Program-made: the position numbers and the translations under genes | Assembly: GCA_013288645.1 (NCBI GenBank) | Contig: JABDBL010000015.1 | Span: 1 to 57,613, forward strand | Origin: Candidatus Melainabacteria bacterium | GTDB lineage: Bacteria > Cyanobacteriota > Vampirovibrionia > Obscuribacterales > Obscuribacteraceae | DNA: 57,613 nucleotides | Reading direction: 5' to 3' | The notes under the pieces: model-generated | What the model saw: only the letters and a program-made list of their open reading frames with translations | The model's database searches: none | What the model was told of the DNA's origin: nothing | Part shown: piece by piece, positions 43,735 through 53,722 of the stretch | Position numbering within the stretch: position 1 is the stretch's first letter | Layout of the letters: every line of letters begins with the position of its first letter

Positions 43735-44682
43735 TTAAGTAGGGCGTAATTTGCCTTTTGTTTTTTTAACCCAATCTTCTACTTGGTCGGCAGGTACACC
43801 AAGTCCCTTTGCTGCACCCTTTACAGCGTTAACATGCCCTACATCTAAGTCAAGCAATTCGTAATATTGCTTTATAGCCGCATGTTTGAGCGGATGTTCC
43901 TGATAACTATCTTGAAGTCCCATATGGATCAAGCTAGATTGTATAAAACCACCAAACAGAGCAAATAAGCCTGCATAGAGACCAATAGTGTCAAAACCTT
44001 TATACAAATAACCCATTCCGAAATGCGAAACAATTGCGTAAACAATAAAGGCACCAAAGAATAAATTAGGAGACAGTCCGAAACGTTCGTTCATAGCTTT
44101 AGCTTCTTTTTTGTTAAATATTTCCATCCGATCTCTTCTGTGTAATCGGGAACCGGACAAGTCTTTTTCTTTTTGTGGCTGCAAAACCGTGTAAGCACCA
44201 GCTAAAGCCAACATAATAGAATATGTTCCGAAGAAATAGACGCTTTGTTTTGGAAATTCAAAGGAAAGCCGCCATAATGGCAAACGGTAAACATCTACAA
44301 ATTGTACTACCCAAGGCAAAGTACATGCAAAAAGTACAAGACCGACGAAACGTGATGGTCCTAACCTCTTCTCTGTAGGAATACCAAAAAGACTGGTAAA
44401 ATAAATGGAAATGAGTAATTGCCAAAGGCTAACATTGGAAAAATTGGCAAAGAATAAAATGTTGCATATTTGACCGTAATTATGGTTATTGATTAAGTTA
44501 ACAACTTGGTCAACCTGAAATGTGTTACGCATTATCCAGGTTTGACTATTGGCTGACTGATAAAAATAATAAACAACAATATACAGAATAGCCAGAAGGA
44601 TTGTTAAAACAGGCGGGCTTGGTCTTTCCGCTATTCCAACAGTTACATTTACATTTAAGTGCGGATCTTGCTTATACTTCAT
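43735..44682 (-). CDS. pseudo-rhomboid-like membrane protein
   Basis: This 315-residue protein has six or so helices. The order of features follows rhomboid proteases: a first helix, the FFANFSNVSLWQLLISIYF segment, then LFGIPTEKRLGPSRFVGL (Glu-Arg and Gly as in the L1-TM3 region). The active-site helix shows GTYSIMLALAGAY where GASG...LLGAY is expected. The catalytic Ser is replaced by Tyr and the later His is not visible, so it is probably inactive. The last 60 residues are soluble and helical (KGLGVPADQVEDWVK). Such pseudoproteases bind membrane proteins. Upstream is leuS on the same strand. Confidence 0.5.
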   Translation of the reverse strand: MKYKQDPHLNVNVTVGIAERPSPPVLTILLAILYIVVYYFYQSANSQTWIMRNTFQVDQVVNLINNHNYGQICNILFFANFSNVSLWQLLISIYFTSLFGIPTEKRLGPSRFVGLVLFACTLPWVVQFVDVYRLPLWRLSFEFPKQSVYFFGTYSIMLALAGAYTVLQPQKEKDLSGSRLHRRDRMEIFNKKEAKAMNERFGLSPNLFFGAFIVYAIVSHFGMGYLYKGFDTIGLYAGLFALFGGFIQSSLIHMGLQDSYQEHPLKHAAIKQYYELLDLDVGHVNAVKGAAKGLGVPADQVEDWVKKTKGKLRPT

Positions 44683-44737
44683 TAGTTTCTAAATAGCCCA
44701 GTCATTGCTATAGGCTGGAAACTCAGCCTTCCATTAT

Positions 44738-47299
44738 TTAAATTACCACGTTGACTAGTCTATCTATCACAACAATTATCTTCTGCACCGGACGGTTGTC
44801 AATTTTACTTACCATTTTACTATCAGTTAATGCTATGGACTCAGCTTCGGCTTTTCTCAGCCCGCGCTGAACTATTTGTTTATTCACAAATTTGCCATTT
44901 ATTTGCAGCACTAATTCTATTTCGTTATCTATGGTTAGCTTTACATCATATTTGGGCCATGCGTGTACATGAATCGATTCATCTTCTACCCTAGCAAATC
45001 CTAAGTCATGCCAAATCTGCTCGGTTATATGTGGTGCCATAGGTGCCAGTAAAAGTAATAAATTACGATAGGCAAAAATAACGATTTGCTTCTCCAACTC
45101 ACTCAAGGACTTGCTTTTGTGACTGCCACCATTATTTTCTTCTGTTTTATCACCGGTAAATTTATAAATACCATTGAGCAATATCATACAGCTAGAGATT
45201 GCCGTATTAAAAACATAATGTTCTTTCTCTAAGTCTTCGCTCACTGCTTTAATAGTCTTATGAGTAAGTCTTAGCAATGAAGCGGCTGATGCCGGCACGT
45301 TATTCTCATCAAATTCGGTTTTAGCTGTAACTTCTACGCCTTGGTCTTGCAAAGCATGAGCAAAGCGCCACAATCTTCCTAAAAATCTATACTGTCCAAT
45401 AGCTGAGTCTTCCGACCACACTAACTCTTGTTCAGGGGGAGCAGCAAACAAACTAAATAGACGGGCTGAATCTGCTCCATATTGTTCGAAAAAGGCAGTG
45501 GTACCTACTACGTTTCCTCGCGATTTAGACATTTTTTCTATACGTCCAGATTGAGGCGACAACATAGTTACCATGCCTTGCGAAAGCAAGTTAGTAAATG
45601 GCTCATCACAATCAACCAAGCCCATATCTTTTAAGGCTTTGGTAAAAAAGCGCGAATAAAGCAAATGCAAAATAGCGTGCTCCACGCCACCCACATACTG
45701 GTCGATCGGCATCCAGTAATTTACTTTATCTAAAGCAAACGCTTCCTTTTTATTAGTTGCATCTGCATAGCGCAAAAAATACCAACTAGAATCAATAAAA
45801 GTATCCATAGTATCGGTTTCGCGCTTGGCGGCTTGCCCACATTTTGGACATTTGATGTTTAGCCACTTAGTATCATTGGCCAAAGGCGATCCGCCCTGTC
45901 CTTTGATCTCTATACCTTCGATCGGCAAAATAACTGGTAGATCCTTTTCATCAACAGGCACAATGCCACATTTTTCACAATGGATTAAAGGAATTGGACA
46001 ACCCCAATAGCGCTGTCGGCTAATAAGCCAGTCTCGCAATTTATATTGAATGCGAGCGCAGCCGCTATTATTTGACATCGCCCAGTCAATGATTTTTTCC
46101 TTAGCCTTTTCGCTATCCAAACCATTAAACATGCCAGAATTAACCAAAATGCCCGCATCCAAATATGCCGATTTCAACTCGGTTGCTGCTTTTCCATCTG
46201 GAGATACTACTTGTTTGATTGGCAAATCAAAAAGTTTGGCAAAGACAAAATCACGCTCGTCATGAGCGGGAACACCCATCACCGCTCCGGTACCGTAACC
46301 AGCCAAAACATAGTCAGAGATCCAGATCGGAATTTCATCACCATTAAATGGATTAATAGCCAAACTCCCTAAAGGCACCCCCGTTTTTGATTTTTCGGCG
46401 GTCATACGTTCAAGCTCAGTTTTATGCTTAGCTGATTCAATATAATCTTGCACAGCTTTTTTTTGTCTTGATTCGGTTAAGTCTAAAACTAGGGGGTGTT
46501 CAGGTGCTAAGACCAAATAAGTCACACCGAATACAGTATCCTGCCTAGTTGTGAACACATTGATACGCACATTCGGTTTACCTTCCACAGTGAAAAATAA
46601 TTCAGCACCCTTAGATTTGCCAATCCAATTTCGCTGCATGACTTTGACGTGCTCAGGCCAACCCTTGAGCTTATCCAGATCATTTAGTAAGCGATCAGCA
46701 TAATCAGTGATTTTCAAAAACCACTGGCTCATTTTCTTTTGGATAACCTCTATGTTGCCATGTCGCCAACATTTACCGTCTTCTACTTGTTCGTTAGCCA
46801 GTACTGTTTGACACTCAGGACACCAATTGACTGGTGCTTCCTTTCGCGTAGCTAATCCCTTTTTGAAAAACTGCAAAAACAACCATTGTGTCCAATGATA
46901 ATAATCTGGTTCGCAAGTGGTTACTTCGCGACGCCAATCGTAGCTTGTACCAAGCTTTTTCAATTGTTCATCACGCATGTACTTAATGTTTTCTTGTGTC
47001 CATTGCTGTGGGTGACGCCCACGCGCCATCGCCGCATTTTCAGCCGGCAAACCAAAAGCGTCCCAACCCATTGGGTTTAATACGTTATATCCTTGCATTC
47101 GTCGATGACGGCTAATTACGTCTGAAATTGTGTATACGCGCATATGACCCATATGCAAATCGCCAGATGGATAGGGAAACATAACAAGAGAATAAAATTT
47201 CTTTTTATTCTCTAAATCATGAGCCTGATAAATACCGAGCCTGTCCCAGCGTTCCTGCCATTTTTCCTCTATATTCTGTGGCTCATATTCAGGGTTCAT
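44738..47299 (-). CDS. leuS: leucyl-tRNA synthetase
   Basis: This 853-residue class Ia synthetase starts at the ATG at 47299; a TTG at 47317 is an alternative. The HIGH-type motif is HMGH in [20 protein letters not shown]1 editing domain (about 220-400) carries the [12 protein letters not shown] segment. A zinc-type knuckle (CEKCG...CPKCG) follows. KMSKS is present in [12 protein letters not shown]. The C-terminus includes [10 protein letters not shown]. It charges tRNA-Leu and removes mischarged amino acids. It is divergent from tyrS. Confidence 0.97.
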   Translation of the reverse strand: MNPEYEPQNIEEKWQERWDRLGIYQAHDLENKKKFYSLVMFPYPSGDLHMGHMRVYTISDVISRHRRMQGYNVLNPMGWDAFGLPAENAAMARGRHPQQWTQENIKYMRDEQLKKLGTSYDWRREVTTCEPDYYHWTQWLFLQFFKKGLATRKEAPVNWCPECQTVLANEQVEDGKCWRHGNIEVIQKKMSQWFLKITDYADRLLNDLDKLKGWPEHVKVMQRNWIGKSKGAELFFTVEGKPNVRINVFTTRQDTVFGVTYLVLAPEHPLVLDLTESRQKKAVQDYIESAKHKTELERMTAEKSKTGVPLGSLAINPFNGDEIPIWISDYVLAGYGTGAVMGVPAHDERDFVFAKLFDLPIKQVVSPDGKAATELKSAYLDAGILVNSGMFNGLDSEKAKEKIIDWAMSNNSGCARIQYKLRDWLISRQRYWGCPIPLIHCEKCGIVPVDEKDLPVILPIEGIEIKGQGGSPLANDTKWLNIKCPKCGQAAKRETDTMDTFIDSSWYFLRYADATNKKEAFALDKVNYWMPIDQYVGGVEHAILHLLYSRFFTKALKDMGLVDCDEPFTNLLSQGMVTMLSPQSGRIEKMSKSRGNVVGTTAFFEQYGADSARLFSLFAAPPEQELVWSEDSAIGQYRFLGRLWRFAHALQDQGVEVTAKTEFDENNVPASAASLLRLTHKTIKAVSEDLEKEHYVFNTAISSCMILLNGIYKFTGDKTEENNGGSHKSKSLSELEKQIVIFAYRNLLLLLAPMAPHITEQIWHDLGFARVEDESIHVHAWPKYDVKLTIDNEIELVLQINGKFVNKQIVQRGLRKAEAESIALTDSKMVSKIDNRPVQKIIVVIDRLVNVVI

Positions 47300-47474
47300 A
47301 TTACGTACATTATCCAAATAATTTTACCGATGGAAACCAGAAGACTAGATAAGTCTAAGCGAAGGCTGATCTGCCCTTTAGATAGATTAACGGAGAAGGC
47401 TTCCGCGGACAAGTAAGTTTGTAATCATGCTAAGATTCGTAGCGGCAGTCTTTTCATTGCCATTATTAAGTGCG

Positions 47475-47485
47475 CTTAGCCTAAG
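47475..47485. promoter_or_regulatory. short palindrome in the leuS-tyrS divergent region
   Basis: CTTAG-C-CTAAG (47475-47485) is a perfect inverted repeat 46 bases before the tyrS start. It may be an operator or a chance match. No T-box specifier structure or terminator was seen in this region. Confidence 0.25.
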
Positions 47486-47530
47486 TGTGGGCATAAGCCA
47501 ACTCGATTGGTCATTTACAGTGGGGCAAGA

Positions 47531-48820
47531 ATGTCTGATACAACATCCTTGGAAAAAATCGAACCAGCTATCTTAGAGCAAGCTAAAGAATTGGCCCGCG
47601 GAGCTGAAATTCTACCCGGTGGACTAGCTGCCTTAGCTGAGCGTTTGCAAGTTGCTAAAAAGAAAAACAAACCGTTGCGGGTCAAACTCGGAGTCGACCC
47701 TACTTTTACTGACTTACACATAGGACATACTGTTGTTTTGCGTAAATTGCGACAATTTCAAGAATATGGACACCAGGTTGTCATTATAATCGGTGGCTTT
47801 ACTGCCCGTATTGGCGACCCCTCTGGCAGGGACGCTACCAGACCAACTTTAACCGATGAAGAAGTGCAATCTAATGCCAAAACTTATCTGGACCAAATCG
47901 GTCTAGTCTTAGATCTTAAAAAAACAGAATTAACTAATAACGCCGATTGGTTAAAGCCACTAGATTTAAACGAAATTATCAAATTAGCCAGTTCGGTAAC
48001 AGTTAATCAATTATTGGCTAAAGAAGCCTTCGGCGCAAGGCTCGATAAACAATTACCTATTGCCCTACATGAACTTCTTTATCCGATCTTGCAAGGTTAC
48101 GATTCAGTAGCTATAAAAGCTGATATTGAATTTGGTGGCACAGATCAACGCTTCAATGTTTTGCAAGGCCGCGAAGTACAAATGTTTTATGGACAAGAAC
48201 CACAGATTGTCATGCTCATGCCATTACTTGAAGGAACAGATGGCGAGAAAAAAATGTCCAAAACTTATGGCAATTATATTGGCCTGAAAGATACGCCTGC
48301 CGATATGTTTGGCAAATCTATGCGTATTCCAGACAACCTCATCGTAAAATATTTTAACCTGGCCACTTCTTTAAGCGGCAAAGAAGTTGCTGCCATAGAA
48401 ACAGAATTAGCTCAAGGTAAAAACCCCAAAGATATTAAACTGAAATTAGCCCAACAAATGGTTTCTCAATACCACGGACCTTTAGCGGCAGAGCTTGAAC
48501 TAGAAAACTGGGACAAATTACACAGCCAAAGATCAAAGCCATCAGATATTCCGACTCACAAAATGGACTTCAATAAAGAAATCGATTTAGATACTCCTCT
48601 TTTCCGTATACTAGTCGAATCCGAATTAGTAAAGGGAACTAGCGAAGCAAAACGACTCATCACCGAAAAGGCAGTCCTATTTAATGGACGACTAATTCAA
48701 AATCCTAACGTCTTTTTGAGACATATGCTTGCCGATGCTAAGGAAAACGGGGAGAATGAATGTATTTTGCAGATCGGGCGCAGAAAATGGCTCTCTTTGA
48801 TCGATAAAGCCACTCACTAG
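47531..48820 (+). CDS. tyrS: tyrosyl-tRNA synthetase
   Basis: This 429-residue class Ic synthetase starts at the ATG at 47531, seven bases after a GGGG. The HIGH-type motif is DLHIGH (in GVDPTFTDLHIGHTVVLRK). Tyrosine-site segments include GGTDQRFN, and the KMSKS-type loop is KKMSKTYGN. The last 60 residues form an S4-like RNA-binding domain (TSEAKRLITEKAVLFNG). The DLHIGH and length place it in the TyrZ-like branch. hemQ starts 25 bases after it, so the two probably share a message. Confidence 0.96.
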   Translation: MSDTTSLEKIEPAILEQAKELARGAEILPGGLAALAERLQVAKKKNKPLRVKLGVDPTFTDLHIGHTVVLRKLRQFQEYGHQVVIIIGGFTARIGDPSGRDATRPTLTDEEVQSNAKTYLDQIGLVLDLKKTELTNNADWLKPLDLNEIIKLASSVTVNQLLAKEAFGARLDKQLPIALHELLYPILQGYDSVAIKADIEFGGTDQRFNVLQGREVQMFYGQEPQIVMLMPLLEGTDGEKKMSKTYGNYIGLKDTPADMFGKSMRIPDNLIVKYFNLATSLSGKEVAAIETELAQGKNPKDIKLKLAQQMVSQYHGPLAAELELENWDKLHSQRSKPSDIPTHKMDFNKEIDLDTPLFRILVESELVKGTSEAKRLITEKAVLFNGRLIQNPNVFLRHMLADAKENGENECILQIGRRKWLSLIDKATH

Positions 48821-48845
48821 TACTAATTAATTAGACGAGGAAAAT

Positions 48846-49586
48846 ATGACTACTACAGCCACTGAACATAAAGAAGAAAAAAAACCTACCCCTACGCCAC
48901 TACCTAGACAATATGTAAGTTTTTCTTGTTTTAAAGTCGAACCAGCTTGGCGCCGTTTGCCGGAGTCAGAAAAGCAAAAAGGCAAAGAAGAATTTGCTGC
49001 TGTGGTTAAGAACTATGTGCAAGAAAAGAAGTGCCAGATCTTGCCTTATACAACGATGGGCATGCGTCCCGAAGTAGAAATGATGCTTTGGATTATTTCT
49101 TCAGATCTAGATGTTATTCAAAAACTTGCTAGTGATCTCGCTAAAACCGGACTGGGTACGTACATGCAACACCCATATTCATTCTTAGCTATGACCAAAC
49201 GCTCTATTTATCTCGATCGCATTGATCCAGAACACCAAGAGAGTCGCGTATATATCAAGCCGGGCAAACACAAGTATTTCTTCGTTTACCCATTTCTAAA
49301 AAAACGCGAATGGTATCTCTTAAGTCAGCCCGAGCGTCAATTAATGATGGACGAACACATACGCATAGGCAATAAATATCCGTCGGTCAAACTCAATACA
49401 ACCTACTCATTCGGTTTAGATGATCAAGAATTTGTAGTCGCTTTTGAAACGGATCATCCTGCTGACTTTCTCGATTTGGTACAGGAACTGAGAGAATCAC
49501 AAGGCAGTCTGTACACGCTTAGAGATACGCCTATTCTTACTTGCATCTTCAAAGAAATCCAAGAGGCTTTGGATAGCTTAGGCTAA
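48846..49586 (+). CDS. hemQ: HemQ-type coproheme decarboxylase (chlorite dismutase family)
   Basis: This 246-residue protein of the chlorite dismutase superfamily has SFSCFKVEPAWRRLP at its start and the family segments MHPYSFLAMTKRS-like (MQHPYSFLAMTKRS, with Tyr), YPFLKKREWYLLSQPERQ and LMMDEHIRIGNKYP, whose His is the probable proximal haem ligand. HemQ oxidatively decarboxylates coproheme to haem b. True chlorite dismutases need a distal Arg that I do not see at the expected place, so detoxification of chlorite is less likely. It follows tyrS by 25 bases. Confidence 0.82.
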   Translation: MTTTATEHKEEKKPTPTPLPRQYVSFSCFKVEPAWRRLPESEKQKGKEEFAAVVKNYVQEKKCQILPYTTMGMRPEVEMMLWIISSDLDVIQKLASDLAKTGLGTYMQHPYSFLAMTKRSIYLDRIDPEHQESRVYIKPGKHKYFFVYPFLKKREWYLLSQPERQLMMDEHIRIGNKYPSVKLNTTYSFGLDDQEFVVAFETDHPADFLDLVQELRESQGSLYTLRDTPILTCIFKEIQEALDSLG

Positions 49587-49624
49587 ATATTCGTTTCTAA
49601 AGAAACGCGCTGAATGAAAGATTC

Positions 49625-49650
49625 GGCAGCCTGGTTTTAACCAAGCTGCC
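49625..49650. terminator. hairpin between convergent genes
   Basis: GGCAGC (49625-49630) pairs with GCTGCC (49645-49650), and TGG with CCA inside, with one mismatch. There is no strong T-run on either strand, but its place between two convergent 3' ends suggests bidirectional termination. Confidence 0.5.
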
Positions 49651-49691
49651 TAAAAACACTATAGATCAATTACTTTTTGAGTTGCGATTCT

Positions 49692-50339
49692 TTAGTATTT
49701 TACTGAACAACCATAAGACTTTGTCTCTGGAGTTGTAACTGGCTTACCAGCCATGCTTTCATCCAAGGCTGCTGCCACATAGTTTTTTGCGGTGGCAATT
49801 TCTGAAGCATCCGTCCCAGGAGTATCATCAATTGCACCAGCATAAACCAAAATACCTTCAGGATTAATTACATACATGGCAGGAGTAGTCTTCGCATCGT
49901 ATAAATGACCGACTTTGCCCTCTGTATCTATTAGTATCGCAGTCGGTGCAGCATTCTTTTCAGCAAAGTCTCTATTATACTCAGCAGCACTTTCATGTCC
50001 TTGTTTTCCGGGAGCTGAAGAACAAATTGAAAGCCAAACTACACCTTTACCAGTGTAGTCTTTTTGTAATTTTTGCATATTGCCACTTTCATAGTGTTTT
50101 TTTACGAAAGGACAACCGAAATTGAACCATTCCAGTACAACATATTTACCTTTGAAATCAGAGAGTTTAATCACTTTATTCTTAGTATCAGTCAAAGTAA
50201 ATAGCGGTGCTTTCGTATTTACAGTCACTTTACTAAAATGAGTGCCAGGTGCAACCCCACCACTCTCAGCTTGTGCACCAAGGCACACAAAGGACATAAT
50301 CAAGACTAAGAAAACGAAAAAATTCTCTCTTTTGCGCAT
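49692..50339 (-). CDS. secreted thioredoxin-fold, peroxiredoxin-like protein
   Basis: This 215-residue protein has a signal peptide (about 8-24, cleavage after AQA). The AhpC/TSA-like fold shows APLFTLTDTKNKVIKLSDFKGKYVVLEW and NFGCPFVKKHYES, with one catalytic Cys in the GCPFV motif. Then come TPAMYVINPEG and the typical C-terminal YGCSVKY. It is a member of the PRX-like group with a one-Cys F-x-CP-F/Y-V motif, thought to reduce peroxides or disulfides in the envelope. It stands alone on the minus strand. Confidence 0.88.
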   Translation of the reverse strand: MRKRENFFVFLVLIMSFVCLGAQAESGGVAPGTHFSKVTVNTKAPLFTLTDTKNKVIKLSDFKGKYVVLEWFNFGCPFVKKHYESGNMQKLQKDYTGKGVVWLSICSSAPGKQGHESAAEYNRDFAEKNAAPTAILIDTEGKVGHLYDAKTTPAMYVINPEGILVYAGAIDDTPGTDASEIATAKNYVAAALDESMAGKPVTTPETKSYGCSVKY

Positions 50340-50533
50340 AACTATCTCTCCATTGCCATATGCTCATAATAACTATCTGTAGGTAAAAACTAATAACACC
50401 AAGTAAATATACTTACCATTTTTTAGATGCTAAGATATTAATGATCGAAGCCAAGCAGACATAAGCTCGGCCAAGAGGATCAATAAATAATAGCTGTAAA
50501 GAATCAGAAATCGGTCTAAGATAGCGTTTCAAT

Positions 50534-52909
50534 TCAGGAACTTGATGGCGGTTCATTAGACCCTAACCTTATGCAACAAAGCAGGGCCATGGCGTAAATA
50601 CCAATTGCCACCATATATAATACCTGATATCCACCCCACAAAGCTAGATACTCTAGCGCCCCCCCTAATAGTGCACCAAAAATATTCATTGACATAGCTG
50701 CGCTAATATCTTTACATTTATTGAGAAGAATAGAAAATAATACACCGGAGAACAAGACAGGTAGCGTTAGCACAGCAATGGCAATGATGGGTCCTGTACC
50801 TTCAGCTGTAAAAATTCCAGCATGATGCAAATACATTCCGATTCCTAGACTCAGTAAAAGACAAATAGCAGGGGCTAAGACATTGTTGGGTTTGAACCGC
50901 TCTATTACAACGTTCGCCACAAATGCCATAATTAGGATAGAGGCAATAACAAAACCCGTAATCTGCCATGTGTTGCCAAAATAAAGTCCAAGTTCGGTTA
51001 TTGCCTTGGTTTCAATCAGCATGAATCCGGCACCTAAGAACATAAACACCAAGTTCCCCAAAGAAAAGTTGACTCTCTTCGCTTGCACTGTGAATAACAT
51101 AGCCACTGTAAGCGCCACTATGAGTAAAAGGACCATTACATAAGACATCGGAAATTGCTTGCGTGTCATATAGAAAAATGGCCAGTCATCCGTTGACAGA
51201 TCAATCTCGCCAAATTTTGTAGTTCCTTTGCTGTTAATCGTGCAATACCCGGCTTTTTCCAATGCTTTTACCGAGGGTGGTACATTCGGTGATTCGCTTT
51301 TCGATTCAATCAACGTAATGGCCCCCTCATACCCACTGACTATAGACTTGGGTTCAAATTGAAAAGCTTTTTGCAGCATCCGTTTCAGTTTTTGATCTAA
51401 TTCCGGACTAATACTTCCGAAAGATAGAGCTACGATACCATCATCTTTGAGATGCTCACGCACATCCTTGAAGGCTTCCACTGTGTAAATATAGGAGTCT
51501 GTTCTTAGCTGGGTACCTTGGCTGGTAGCGGTATGTGAGTCAAGCAATCCAAACACTATCAAATCGTATTTGCTTTTGCTTGTCCGCAAAAATTGTCTAG
51601 CATCAGTAATTGTTGTTGTGACCTTCGGGTTTTCGTATGGTTGTTCGGGGTGAAATAAGCTACCAAATCGATAGATAGCAGGATCGATTTCTACCGCATC
51701 GACATGTTTAGCGCCCGCTCTTAATGCCGCTGCCACATCATTCCCAGTACCAGCCCCTACTATCAGGACGGAATCAGGGGCTGGCTTAAATCGATAAGGC
51801 AAGTTGTAATAGAAAGCAAAATGCTTCAAACGAGGATCGGCTTGCGCTTCAGGCGAGAGGTCAAGAATACGCTGGTAGTATTGCCCAGCGGCAACAATTT
51901 GAATTGTCAAACCAACGTCAGCTTTGCCGCGTTGTAGGAGTTGATAAGGCGAATAAATACTTTCGTATCCAAAAGGAGAAACGGAAAGAGCCGCTAGACT
52001 AATCAAAGACGCAATGCCAGCCACAAAGAGGGCACGCCGATTGCTCAAAAGAAACGGCAAGGCCATACCCATAGCCAAGGCAAACCATACAACAGGCGGC
52101 GTCCACATCTGACTTAGCACGATCATGCTCAGAACACCTAACAAGCTGCCTATTAAATTCATACTGTACGCGCGCAAATTAGGTAGTCTATCCATTAGGC
52201 GCCCACATAGCTGTCCCAGCGGTAGGAACAAAAGTATGGTCATACAAAAAACAGCCGTAAGAAAAACATAAACGGAAAGAAAGTGCATCATCGATAAAGG
52301 AGTGGGAAGACTCATGGCAAGCTGTTCAATTACAGGCAGGAAGTGAAAAATGCATAGGAACAATTCTGGCGGTGCGTAATGAAGAAAGACCATTGAAGTT
52401 ATAAAGATGGTGAGGAGCGGCAGAAAAAGCGGATACGTCGAGCAATTTTTCGAACAAGAATATCCAATACCAAGACCAGCAAAGCTCGCCAGAAGAATAA
52501 AATTCTTATAGAACGCAAATACTTCGTATAGCGACGCCTGCCAACGTATGAAAGTCAGTTCCAACAATAAGGAACAGGCTGTCACTAACACTATACTTAC
52601 TGCCACAGCTCGCTCAGGCGCCTTAAAAATTGTTTTTTCAAGCACCTTAGACTGAAGCTCAACTACTTTTTGCCAGTATTTAAGCGGCCGTCCCAGTAGT
52701 CGCCAGAGCCAGCCGATCAATATTAACCAGCCAACAAAAAGCACCGACAGCAATAACGACACACGCAAGGAAGGTTGAGCCAGTGACCCAACTCCCAATC
52801 CTGCAATCACTGGCAGAGCTAAGATCAACGCTAGCGAAAAGCGCAACCAAGCAAAATATTTGTCGAGAAAGTTATCAGATGCCCTGGGAAAATACTGGTT
52901 GCTTGACAT
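50534..52909 (-). CDS. membrane protein with spermidine synthase-like methyltransferase-fold domain
   Basis: This protein has 791 residues from the ATG at 52909. About eight to ten helices (residues 20-310) precede a soluble spermidine synthase-like domain with VLIVGAGTGNDVAAALRAGAK, DAVEIDPAIYRFG, DARQFLRTSKSKYDLIVFGLLDS and TDSYIYTVEAFKDVREHLKDDG. A second group of about seven helices follows. The order of membrane part, aminopropyltransferase-like domain and membrane part is known from bacterial 'spermine synthase' fusion proteins of unknown substrate. No speD or speH lies near, so polyamine synthesis is not demonstrated. Confidence 0.75.
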   Translation of the reverse strand: MSSNQYFPRASDNFLDKYFAWLRFSLALILALPVIAGLGVGSLAQPSLRVSLLLSVLFVGWLILIGWLWRLLGRPLKYWQKVVELQSKVLEKTIFKAPERAVAVSIVLVTACSLLLELTFIRWQASLYEVFAFYKNFILLASFAGLGIGYSCSKNCSTYPLFLPLLTIFITSMVFLHYAPPELFLCIFHFLPVIEQLAMSLPTPLSMMHFLSVYVFLTAVFCMTILLFLPLGQLCGRLMDRLPNLRAYSMNLIGSLLGVLSMIVLSQMWTPPVVWFALAMGMALPFLLSNRRALFVAGIASLISLAALSVSPFGYESIYSPYQLLQRGKADVGLTIQIVAAGQYYQRILDLSPEAQADPRLKHFAFYYNLPYRFKPAPDSVLIVGAGTGNDVAAALRAGAKHVDAVEIDPAIYRFGSLFHPEQPYENPKVTTTITDARQFLRTSKSKYDLIVFGLLDSHTATSQGTQLRTDSYIYTVEAFKDVREHLKDDGIVALSFGSISPELDQKLKRMLQKAFQFEPKSIVSGYEGAITLIESKSESPNVPPSVKALEKAGYCTINSKGTTKFGEIDLSTDDWPFFYMTRKQFPMSYVMVLLLIVALTVAMLFTVQAKRVNFSLGNLVFMFLGAGFMLIETKAITELGLYFGNTWQITGFVIASILIMAFVANVVIERFKPNNVLAPAICLLLSLGIGMYLHHAGIFTAEGTGPIIAIAVLTLPVLFSGVLFSILLNKCKDISAAMSMNIFGALLGGALEYLALWGGYQVLYMVAIGIYAMALLCCIRLGSNEPPSSS

Positions 52910-53575
52910 CAACAATCCGCCTGATAAAGATGTCTCAAAAACACGAAATAGACATTCTTGTTCTTTAGAAAATCACCGATATTTTTAGGCATTCAATCAT
53001 TTTTTTGTAAGTATTCAGAATATTTAAATGAAATTTTGTGCTTAGTCTCATGCACGCAGTAATTTGAAAGTACACGATTCTCTTTCTCGTGTCAACTTGA
53101 GCACGCTAGCCAATCTTCGGTACGTCGAACTGCATAAATGATTTGCCTGGACTTGCTAAACGAGAAATGGCTATGCTAAAGAAACTTAGCGGACCTTATT
53201 TTCCCGGTGCTTTTGATCTTTCAGTTAATGATGATTATTCTGTTTTGACTTTAGAAAAAATAATGGGTCACCTTTAAATTGTCTGAAATTGCTGGCAGCC
53301 ACACCTGGAAGCTTGCATCTGGACTACGTCATTATTATGTGCAAGCAGTGCAACCATTTTTCTATAAACCTTCCCAACTCAACAAGCCACAAAAATTTAG
53401 CAAATAGTGAATTGGCACAGGTGGTAAAATTTACTTATTGCAATTTGGCATGGTTATTATTCCGAATTTCCACTTGGAACCGCGACCATATTTATCAAGC
53501 AATACTTGGAACACAACAAATGATCTTAAATGACACACTAACTAAGTGCTTCTGTGGCTGCAAACAGCCACCAGT
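52910..53575. other. 666-base gap with decayed coding remnants
   Basis: No complete gene is evident. At 53168 an ATG opens 36 codons (MAMLKKLSGPYFPGAFDLSV) whose frame also reads sensibly upstream without a start. Just after it another frame from 53280 (LSEIAGSHTWKLASGLRHYY) reads for about 42 codons. Together they may be a frameshifted pseudogene. Low confidence. The next feature is the hairpin and broken tRNA. Confidence 0.35.
53554..53571. other. perfect hairpin next to the broken tRNA
   Basis: GTGGCTG (53554-53560), loop CAAA, CAGCCAC (53565-53571): a perfect 7-bp stem ending four bases before the tRNA. It has no T-run. Confidence 0.5.
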
Positions 53576-53622
53576 GGGGATATAGCTCAGTTGGTAGAGC
53601 GCACGGATCGCACCCGTGAGGT
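53576..53622 (+). pseudogene. truncated tRNA-Ala (anticodon CGC)
   Basis: The 5' part of a tRNA is intact: acceptor strand GGGGATA, TA, D arm GCTC-AGTTGGTA-GAGC, and anticodon arm CACGG-ATCGCAC-CCGTG (anticodon CGC, Ala), then AGGT. The T arm and the 3' acceptor strand (expected TATCTCC or TATCCCC) do not follow within the next 100 bases. The break just after the anticodon arm, with a tyrosine recombinase gene 1.4 kb further on, suggests that an integrating element cut this gene. The intact copy should then lie at the other end of the element, beyond the window. Confidence 0.75.
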
Positions 53623-53722
53623 TGTTGGTGTGAGATGCTTGCTAGGCAAGGGTTTTAGAGATCGCATATTGTCACCGTAGCCAGTTTCGTAGCCAGCTGT
53701 TCAGTAGCACTACCGCACATTC

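Noticed and set aside
47300-47530. T-box regulator ahead of leuS or tyrS
   Set aside because: No specifier-loop stem, antiterminator bulge sequence or terminator could be found on either strand.
48846-49586. Chlorite dismutase for chlorite detoxification
   Set aside because: The sequence fits the HemQ branch better, and no chlorate or perchlorate genes are present.
53289-53585. 98-codon plus-strand frame running into the broken tRNA
   Set aside because: It overlaps the tRNA, has an atypical composition rich in Cys and Asn, and no ribosome-binding site; another frame reads more like protein.
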